NCBI GenBank assembly: GCA_013821425.1
Contig: JACDGV010000013.1
Span: 1 to 64,000 of the forward strand
Direction of reading: 5' to 3'
Length of the DNA: 64,000 bases
From: Nitrosospira sp.
GTDB lineage: Bacteria > Pseudomonadota > Gammaproteobacteria > Burkholderiales > Nitrosomonadaceae
Shown here: positions 56,978-64,000 of the stretch, one piece after another
Layout: each line of letters starts with the position of its first letter
How positions within the stretch are numbered: the first letter of the stretch is position 1
Program-made: the position numbers and the translations under genes
Notes under the pieces: generated by a model
What the model saw: the letters and a program-made list of their open reading frames with translations, nothing else
What the model was told of the DNA's origin: nothing
Databases searched by the model: none

Positions 56978-58645
56978 ATGGTGCTCAAGTATCTCATCAG
57001 CCAATCAAAGGTATTATTAGGGGGTGCTTCATTAGTAACCGTGGTCCACGGCGCTTGCAGTGTGTTTCTGGTGGCCCAGATCAGTTCCGCACTTACTGCA
57101 GAAGAGTCGGAACGTGGACAAATGGCGCTGATTTTTGCCGTCACAGCCCTCGGTGTAATGCTGAGTTATATAGCTGCAGCCATTCTCTTCGAGCGCCTTG
57201 GCCAGCGTGCTCATGCTGAATTGCGCAACTTCGTCGCAAGACGGGTGCTTGCCGCTGATTACAGGCGTCTTGAGTCAATCGGCGCTGCACGGGTACAATC
57301 GGCACTCGCAGAGCACTGTACGCGAGTTGCTGAATTTTTTGAAAGCTTTCCAGTAATCCTGATGAATGCAGTCATCGTCGCCGGATGCCTTGTTTATATG
57401 GCATTGTTATCCTCGCAGGTTTTTCTGCTTGCAGTTCTCGTTATCGGGCTAGGCTCGGTCGGGTATCACCTTGCGCATTTGCGCGCCATACGCCATTTGA
57501 ATATTGCGGCTGAAGAGCAGGACCAGCTGTTCGCCTATTTTCGTTCCCTTACGGATGGGGCCAAGGAACTTCGCCTGAACCATCAAAAACAGACCGCCTT
57601 CTATGATGAGGTGCTCGCCAGGTCGATTGAAACCGTGCGGCGCGAAAGAACCTTTGGAATGTCCGTATTCGTTGCCTCGGGCGGTTGGGCCCAGTTCCTG
57701 CTATATGCGTTTATTGGACTGGTGTTATTCGTGCTGGTGAGTAATGTTCCCGACCGGACGCTCATCATGACAGGCTATGCGCTTGTATTTGTTTACATGG
57801 TGGGACCGCTTGAAGCGCTGCTGCTGAATATCCCGCGAGCCAATCTGGCCCAGGCTTCTGCCGTGCGAATCGACGAAATAATACGCGAGATGGCTACTTC
57901 CGAGACCCGAACTGACGGCTCTTCCCGGCCTACGTTGCAATCCATCGCCCTGCGAGGGGTATTGCATCGTTATTATCACGAACAGAGCGATGAAATGTTC
58001 ACCCTTGGCCCCATAGACCTGGAGTTTCGACCGGGAGAGATTACTTTTCTGGTTGGTGGAAATGGCAGCGGCAAGACCACCTTAGCCAAACTGCTGGTTG
58101 GGCTTTACCCGCCGGAAGAGGGAACAATAGTCTTTAATGGCGGAACAGTAGACGATACCAATCGGGGTCACTACCGGCAGCTATTTTCTACAATTTTCTC
58201 TGACTTTCACCTTTTCGATCGGCTGCTTGAGACGAGCAGCGTGCACTTGGATAGCGAAGGCAATCGCCTCTTGGAGAAACTGCATCTGCACAACAAGGTT
58301 AAAGTGCAGAATGGGGCTTTCACTACACTTGAGTTGTCGCAAGGGCAGCGCAAGCGCCTGGCTTTGGTGGTAGCATACTTGGAGAATCGTCCATTTTTTA
58401 TGTTCGACGAATGGGCGGCAGACCAGGATCCTGTTTTCAAGGAAGTATTTTACCGGGAAATCCTTCCTGAATTAAGGGCCATGGGCAAGGCCGTGCTGGT
58501 GATATCGCACGATGACCGATACTTTCATCTCGCTGATCAACTTGTACGCATGGAGAGCGGACGCCTGACTTTCCATAGCCGGGCACCGGCGAAAGACCGT
58601 GCGCCAGTAAAAGACAGCGCTCCAACACTATCGTTGGCAACCTGA
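56978..58645 (+). CDS. Cyclic-peptide/siderophore export ABC transporter (PvdE/SyrD family)
   Basis: A 555-residue fused transporter with six N-terminal membrane helices (to about residue 290) and an ATPase domain. The Walker A Gly-Gly-Asn-Gly-Ser-Gly-Lys-Thr is at residues 360-367, with signature Leu-Ser-Gln-Gly-Gln and Walker B Phe-Met-Phe-Asp-Glu-Trp-Ala-Ala-Asp-Gln-Asp-Pro. The last motif is characteristic of the PvdE/SyrD group, which moves NRPS products or precursors to the periplasm. It is 17 bases upstream of the PepSY gene, likely one transcript. Confidence 0.93.
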   Translation: MVLKYLISQSKVLLGGASLVTVVHGACSVFLVAQISSALTAEESERGQMALIFAVTALGVMLSYIAAAILFERLGQRAHAELRNFVARRVLAADYRRLESIGAARVQSALAEHCTRVAEFFESFPVILMNAVIVAGCLVYMALLSSQVFLLAVLVIGLGSVGYHLAHLRAIRHLNIAAEEQDQLFAYFRSLTDGAKELRLNHQKQTAFYDEVLARSIETVRRERTFGMSVFVASGGWAQFLLYAFIGLVLFVLVSNVPDRTLIMTGYALVFVYMVGPLEALLLNIPRANLAQASAVRIDEIIREMATSETRTDGSSRPTLQSIALRGVLHRYYHEQSDEMFTLGPIDLEFRPGEITFLVGGNGSGKTTLAKLLVGLYPPEEGTIVFNGGTVDDTNRGHYRQLFSTIFSDFHLFDRLLETSSVHLDSEGNRLLEKLHLHNKVKVQNGAFTTLELSQGQRKRLALVVAYLENRPFFMFDEWAADQDPVFKEVFYREILPELRAMGKAVLVISHDDRYFHLADQLVRMESGRLTFHSRAPAKDRAPVKDSAPTLSLAT

Positions 58646-58661
58646 CAGGAAGATTGACTCG

Positions 58662-59927
58662 GTGAAACGGATTATCACACCTGCGATGGCCGGCACAATT
58701 GGACCATCAGGGACGCAAGCGGTTGGCAAGCGCTGGGCTGACCGTACCTTCTTCGTGCTGATGCACCGTTGGGCCGGACTCTTTCTGGCCTTGTTCCTGT
58801 TCATTTCCGGGCTTACCGGTGCAATAATCTCCTGGGATCATGAGCTGGATGAATGGCTCAATCCGCACTTGTTTGAAGCGCAGGGCGAGGGAGTTCCACA
58901 ATCCCCGTTAGTGCTTGCCAGCCAGCTGGAAGCGGCTGATCCTCGGTTGCTCATAAATTGGGTTCCGCTAGCCGTCGAACCCGGGCATAACCTTGTACTA
59001 GGCATAGGCCCCCGTCTTGATCCAACCACAGGCAAGGCGTTTGAGCTAGACTTCAACCAGATTATGCTTGATCCGGTTGACGGAGAAATTCGAGGGAAGC
59101 GGATGTGGGGCGCCGTTTCACTGAGTCGTGAAGATTTACTCCCGTTCCTGTACAAGTTGCATTACAGCATGCATATTCCTGATGGGTTTGGTATTGAGCT
59201 TGGCATCATATTCATGGGGATATTAGCGATTGTCTGGACGTTCGACTGCTTCATTGCACTGTGGATCTCATTTCCCAAAGCGAGCGCTTGGCCCAAGTCG
59301 TTATCTTTCCGCTGGCGGCAGGGAGGCTCGAAGCTGAACTTTGATCTGCATCGGTCAGGAGGGGTTTGGATATGGGGCTTCTTGCTGATTCTCGCGGTTA
59401 CCGCGGTATCAATGAACCTTAATCGGGAGATAATGCGTCCTCTCGTGTCGTTATTCTCCACGCTGACGCCCAGCCCTTTCTCAGGCACGCCCAATCCACC
59501 TGAGCAGCCCATTGAACCCAAGGTTGATCGGCGAACCGTCCTAAAGCTAGCCGCAGTGGAAGCCAAAAGGCTCGGTTGGAGCACTCCTCCAGGCGGAATA
59601 TTCTATGTATCCGAATTCGGAGTTTATGGCGTAACTTTCTTCGAACCAGGGCACGAACATGGAGACGGGGGACTGGGCAATCCATCCTTGTATTATGAGG
59701 GTAAGGATGGATTGCCTGCCGGGTCTAAAATACCCGGCACCGGTAGCGCCGGGGATATCTTCATGCAGGCTCAGTACCCTTTACATTCTGGACGGATCCT
59801 CGGTCTTCCAGGGCGCATTTTGATTTCGGCAATCGGGCTGATGGTGGCGATTCTCTCGATTACCGGAGTGATTGTCTGGCAAAAGAAACGATTGGTGCGG
59901 AAGAAAATACTGGCACGGACGGTGTAG
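58662..59927 (+). CDS. PepSY-associated TM protein (PiuB/FoxB-like, putative iron reductase)
   Basis: A 421-residue inner-membrane protein with four hydrophobic segments and His residues near helix ends (Met-His-Arg-Trp-Ala-Gly-Leu in the first, His-Tyr-Ser-Met-His and Asp-Leu-His-Arg-Ser-Gly-Gly later). This is the pattern of PepSY_TM proteins. Members occur in siderophore loci and some reduce siderophore-bound ferric iron. The GTG at 58662 (AGGA upstream) is the start. Placed directly after the exporter, it probably handles iron release in or near the periplasm. Confidence 0.85.
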   Translation: MKRIITPAMAGTIGPSGTQAVGKRWADRTFFVLMHRWAGLFLALFLFISGLTGAIISWDHELDEWLNPHLFEAQGEGVPQSPLVLASQLEAADPRLLINWVPLAVEPGHNLVLGIGPRLDPTTGKAFELDFNQIMLDPVDGEIRGKRMWGAVSLSREDLLPFLYKLHYSMHIPDGFGIELGIIFMGILAIVWTFDCFIALWISFPKASAWPKSLSFRWRQGGSKLNFDLHRSGGVWIWGFLLILAVTAVSMNLNREIMRPLVSLFSTLTPSPFSGTPNPPEQPIEPKVDRRTVLKLAAVEAKRLGWSTPPGGIFYVSEFGVYGVTFFEPGHEHGDGGLGNPSLYYEGKDGLPAGSKIPGTGSAGDIFMQAQYPLHSGRILGLPGRILISAIGLMVAILSITGVIVWQKKRLVRKKILARTV

Positions 59928-59999
59928 TCACAGTGCGTAGCGCCCACCGGCGCTCGCCCGGTATCCATGATGTCCTTTGTGCTCGGCTACTGTCGTAAT

Positions 60000-61117
<1,118 letters not shown>

Positions 61118-61138
61118 TTTCGCGGACATCAGCAGAAA

Positions 61139-61396
61139 CTAGACAGGTATGATGCTCACCATTTTCCGTTGTAGCGCGCCTTTCGTGCTGAAATTCACTT
61201 TGCCATCAATCTTGGCGAAGAGCGTGTGGTCCTTGCCCATGCCAACATTCTCACCGGCATGGACTCGTGTGCCACGCTGACGAATAATGATGCTCCCAGC
61301 CGGAATCAGTTCGCCACCAAAGCTTTTCACGCCCAAGCGCTTGGAATTGGAATCACGACCGTTTCTGGAACTACCGCCCGCTTTTTTATGTGCCAT
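61139..61396 (-). CDS. rpmA: 50S ribosomal protein bL27
   Basis: An 85-residue protein with the complete L27 pattern: an [14 protein letters not shown] start that reaches the peptidyl-transferase centre, and Gln-Arg-Gly-Thr near residue 41. It lies 12 bases downstream of rplU, the universal arrangement. Confidence 0.98.
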   Translation of the reverse strand: MAHKKAGGSSRNGRDSNSKRLGVKSFGGELIPAGSIIIRQRGTRVHAGENVGMGKDHTLFAKIDGKVNFSTKGALQRKMVSIIPV

Positions 61397-61408
61397 GCTA
61401 GACTCTCC

Positions 61409-61720
61409 TTATGCCGAGATACCGGTTATCTGGATTTCGGTGTAATTCTGCCGGTGTCCCTGATGTTTCTGGTAGTGTTTGCGCCGCCGCATCTTGAAAA
61501 TTCTTATCTTGTCGTGCCGGCCTTGTTCCAACACCGTAGCCTGGACCGATGCGCCGCTTAAAAGAGGTTTGCCCACCGAGACATCGTCGCCATCAGCGAT
61601 CATTAGCACATGCTCGATCACGAATTCGCTGCCTACATCCGCCGGTATCTGTTCTATCTTGAGTTTTAGTCCATTCTCCACGCGGTACTGCTTGCCGCCG
61701 GTTTTTATGATCGCATACAT
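61409..61720 (-). CDS. rplU: 50S ribosomal protein bL21
   Basis: A 103-residue L21 protein beginning [12 protein letters not shown]. The ATG at 61720 is fixed by this conserved start; the frame continues upstream to 61804 without homology. It heads the rplU-rpmA pair and is divergent from ispB, with the promoters in the 189-bp space between them. Confidence 0.98.
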   Translation of the reverse strand: MYAIIKTGGKQYRVENGLKLKIEQIPADVGSEFVIEHVLMIADGDDVSVGKPLLSGASVQATVLEQGRHDKIRIFKMRRRKHYQKHQGHRQNYTEIQITGISA

Positions 61721-61909
61721 GGTGGATTCTCTTCTCTTACGTGAGCTTGCAAGACCCTGCAAAGGGGAAACGAATATTATACATCCGCACCCTCTCAAGG
61801 TCAAAGGTCTGTTGCAAATGAATTTGTGCCATAATATCAGGTTGTTCGAGCACCGAACTCGGCCCGTTGGCGGTGATATTCTACCACGGCCTTTATTTCA
61901 GGAACCTCA

Positions 61910-62878
61910 GTGTCGATTGAACGTATCAGAAGCCTTATCGCCCCCGATATGGGCGCCGTGGATGCTGTTATCCGAGAGAAACTGTACTCCGATGTAGCCC
62001 TTATCCGTCAAGTAAGCGAATATATCATCAACAGTGGCGGCAAACGCCTGCGGCCAGCCCTGGTTATTCTTTCCGCCGGCGCTTTTGGATATGAGGGAAA
62101 GCATCACCACACGCTGGCCGCGATCGTGGAATTTATCCATACCGCGACCCTGCTGCACGATGATGTTGTGGATGCTTCGGAACTGCGGCGTAGCAAGGCG
62201 ACCGCTAACGCCTTGTTCGGAAATGCCGCGAGCGTGCTGGTCGGGGATTTTTTGTACTCTCGCGCATTCCAGATGATGGTCGAGGTGGACAATATGCGGG
62301 TCATGCGAGTGCTGGCTGACGCCACCAACACTATTGCTGAAGGTGAAGTGTTGCAGCTGCTCAACTGCCGTGATCCTGCTGTTGACGAGGAAAACTACCT
62401 CCGGGTAATCCGCTATAAAACAGCGAAGCTGTTCGAGGCAGCGACCCGCCTCGGCGCTATTCTTGGCAAGGCCAAAATGGCGGAAGAAGATGCGATGGCG
62501 GCTTACGGCATGCATCTGGGAACCGCGTTTCAGTTAACCGACGACATGCTGGATTATTCCGGAGATTATCAGGAAACCGGCAAGAATCTTGGAGACGATC
62601 TCGCGGAAGGCAAACCCACGCTGCCGCTGATCTATGCCATGCGAACAGGATCGGGTGTGCAGGCCGCGGTAATACGCAATGCCATAGAGCAGGGCGGGGA
62701 GGGCGGTTTCCAACCGGTGCTGGAGGTGATCCAGCAGACCGGTGCACTGGATTACGCCCGGCAGCGGGCAGAAGCGGAATCCGCCATGGCGTCCAGGGCC
62801 ATCTCATCGCTACCTGGTTCCGTGTACAACGAATGTCTGCTGGAACTCAGCACATTTGCGGTAGCCCGAAATTACTAA
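61910..62878 (+). CDS. ispB: Octaprenyl diphosphate synthase
   Basis: A 322-residue trans-prenyltransferase with the two Asp-rich motifs, Asp84-Asp85-x-x-Asp88 and Asp211-Asp212-x-x-Asp215, and the N-terminal Gly-Gly-Lys-Arg-Leu-Arg-Pro. It makes the polyprenyl chain for ubiquinone. The GTG at 61910 gives the standard length. The divergent ispB / rplU-rpmA-obg arrangement is conserved in proteobacteria. Confidence 0.95.
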   Translation: MSIERIRSLIAPDMGAVDAVIREKLYSDVALIRQVSEYIINSGGKRLRPALVILSAGAFGYEGKHHHTLAAIVEFIHTATLLHDDVVDASELRRSKATANALFGNAASVLVGDFLYSRAFQMMVEVDNMRVMRVLADATNTIAEGEVLQLLNCRDPAVDEENYLRVIRYKTAKLFEAATRLGAILGKAKMAEEDAMAAYGMHLGTAFQLTDDMLDYSGDYQETGKNLGDDLAEGKPTLPLIYAMRTGSGVQAAVIRNAIEQGGEGGFQPVLEVIQQTGALDYARQRAEAESAMASRAISSLPGSVYNECLLELSTFAVARNY

Positions 62879-63031
62879 CAGGGCTCCCCTAAGGGGAATG
62901 ACGGCGAACTCGCGCCAGCCTCAAGCGTATTCCGCGGGAAATTTGGATTGCTCGGTCATGCCTTCCTGCGTACAATTGCTGCCCACGTGGGTCTTATCGC
63001 CCAGGTAGAAGAAGTGCGGAGTCAATAGTTT

Positions 63032-63108
<77 letters not shown>

Positions 63109-63153
63109 ATTCCATGCGCCAACGGAGACAACGTATTCAACGGAGACAACGTA

Positions 63154-63390
63154 TTGGGTAGAATCCTTGTCCTCGCCCTTATTATCGTGCTCTTTTTTTG
63201 GGTAATAAGGAGCTTCCGGCGCGCTCTAAAAAAAGGGCAGGAAGAAGCCCGAACCCCCGCTTCCCTCGAAGGGGAGGATATGGTGCGCTGTATTCACTGC
63301 GGCGTGCATTTGCCCAGAAGCGAAAGCATTACTTCCGAAGGCGAGTTTTTTTGTAGTGAGGACCATCGCCGCTTGCATCTGGAACCATAG
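63154..63390 (+). CDS. PP0621-family small membrane-anchored zinc-ribbon-like protein
   Basis: A 78-residue protein with one N-terminal membrane helix (about residues 4-20) followed by a basic patch. A C-terminal Cys-Ile-His-Cys-Gly-Val-His-Leu-Pro motif and a later Phe-Phe-Cys-Ser-Glu-Asp-His complete a likely zinc-binding knuckle. Homologues are described only as PP0621-family proteins; function is unknown. The start is TTG at 63154. It lies before ampD, as it often does. Confidence 0.8.
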   Translation: MGRILVLALIIVLFFWVIRSFRRALKKGQEEARTPASLEGEDMVRCIHCGVHLPRSESITSEGEFFCSEDHRRLHLEP

Positions 63391-63451
63391 AACTTAGCTG
63401 CAGCCACTCGAAGCCCATGGCGTGCGGGAAGGGCGACGGCGGACCAATCGA

Positions 63452-63997
63452 ATGCAATTAGAAACAACGGAATGCCTGGCCAACGTTCGTTTTATCCCTT
63501 CGCCCAATTTTGACGAACGTCCTGCTGGCTGTGCGATAACCCTGCTTGTTATCCACAATATCAGCCTTCCGCCAGATGATTTCGGCGGCGACGGTGTGAT
63601 AGAGTTCTTTACCAACAGGCTGGATCCGGAGGCTCACCCTTATTATCAGTCTCTTTGCGGCTTCAAGGTCTCCGCTCATTTTTTTATCCGTCGGGATGGC
63701 GGAATAATTCAGTTTGTTCCACCGGAGAAGCGCGCCTGGCATGCGGGAGAATCCTGCTGGCAAGGCAGGAGCCGCTGCAACGATTTTTCCATTGGCATAG
63801 AGCTGGAGGGCAGTGATACAGCGCCTTTCACTGACTCCCAATACGCTGTGCTAGCAGCGCTCACGCGGGTGTTGCGGAATACCTATCCAATCACAGACAT
63901 TGCCGGGCATGCGGACATAGCGCCGGGTCGTAAAACTGACCCCGGTCCCTGTTTCGACTGGGAGCGTTATCGCGCCGCGTTGCTCCTGGCGCGATAG
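63452..63997 (+). CDS. ampD: 1,6-anhydro-N-acetylmuramyl-L-alanine amidase AmpD
   Basis: A 181-residue cytoplasmic amidase with zinc ligands His in Val-Ile-His-Asn, His in Gly-His-Ala-Asp and Asp in Lys-Thr-Asp-Pro-Gly-Pro. It cleaves anhydromuropeptides in cell-wall recycling. The ATG at 63452 gives a start aligned with known AmpD (Met, then about 15 residues before Pro-Ser-Pro-Asn-Phe-Asp). A GTG at 63422 is also in frame and cannot be excluded. Confidence 0.95.
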   Translation: MQLETTECLANVRFIPSPNFDERPAGCAITLLVIHNISLPPDDFGGDGVIEFFTNRLDPEAHPYYQSLCGFKVSAHFFIRRDGGIIQFVPPEKRAWHAGESCWQGRSRCNDFSIGIELEGSDTAPFTDSQYAVLAALTRVLRNTYPITDIAGHADIAPGRKTDPGPCFDWERYRAALLLAR

Positions 63998-64000
63998 GAT

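Larger units (their letters stand above)
16029..59999. other. Siderophore/efflux island between proB and obg
   Basis: Obg (60000-61055) and proB (14910-16028) are both on the minus strand in the order expected for the rplU-rpmA-obg-proB row, yet about 44 kb of accessory genes separate them. The block contains efflux, iron regulation, NRPS/PKS and uptake genes on both strands. No integrase, attachment repeat or terminal IS was recognised at either edge. Alternatives are an old insertion with eroded ends or a rearrangement that joined unrelated regions. Confidence 0.6.

Noticed and set aside
59939-59954. AGCGCC / GGCGCT hairpin after the PepSY gene as a terminator
   Set aside because: Six-bp stem without a following T run.

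Overview
The window reads as a chromosome segment of a betaproteobacterium. Gene order (4.5S RNA-dnaX-ybaB-recR; ispB divergent from rplU-rpmA-obg; dapC-dapD-dapE; a CNP1-like gene near proB) and protein style fit Nitrosomonadales, perhaps a Nitrosospira-like ammonia oxidiser. That genus-level guess is an inference from style, since no ammonia-oxidation gene is present.

Layout. 1-1720 is a mobile-element scar: the tail of an IS4-type transposase, a parDE toxin-antitoxin pair whose toxin is frameshifted, and a decayed, truncated IS3-family element. 1979-16028 is housekeeping: 4.5S RNA, dnaX, ybaB, recR, rluB, prmB, pgpA, dapE/dapD/dapC, an EamA transporter, a D-2-hydroxyacid dehydrogenase, a CNP1-like protein, a persulfide dioxygenase with its DUF442 partner, and proB. 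60000-63997 is housekeeping again: obg, rpmA, rplU, ispB, tRNA-Pro(CGG), a PP0621-type protein and ampD.

Between obg (ends 60000, minus strand) and proB (begins 16028, minus strand) lie about 44 kb that look like an insertion into the usual rplU-rpmA-obg-proB order. This block holds a tripartite RND efflux system, an iron-starvation-type ECF sigma factor behind a Fur-like box, a FecR-N-terminal-only mini-protein, and a complete hydroxamate lipopeptide siderophore locus. The siderophore genes are mbtH, a type II thioesterase, an Sfp-type phosphopantetheinyl transferase, a FAAL-starter NRPS, a KS-AT-KR-ACP polyketide synthase, two further NRPSs (one of 4000 residues), an esterase, a TonB receptor, an ornithine N-hydroxylase, a siderophore acetyltransferase, a PvdE/SyrD-type exporter and a PepSY membrane protein.

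How they fit together. The assembly line reads FAAL-ACP-C-A-PCP / KS-AT-KR-ACP / C-A-PCP / C-A-PCP-E-C-A-PCP-C-A-PCP-TE. Binding-pocket residues read by eye suggest acyl - basic residue (Arg-like) extended by one malonyl unit and ketoreduced - Lys-like - D-(N-hydroxy)Orn-like - Ser - (N-hydroxy)Orn-like. The hydroxylase and acetyltransferase would supply N5-acyl-N5-hydroxyornithine. The exporter and/or RND system would secrete the product, and the TonB receptor, PepSY protein and esterase would handle uptake and iron release. The most unusual points are an apparently perfect 1.83-kb repeat ending exactly at an A3 motif, an epimerase-type carrier protein feeding a DCL-type condensation domain with no epimerase between them, and no obvious source for the third iron ligand.
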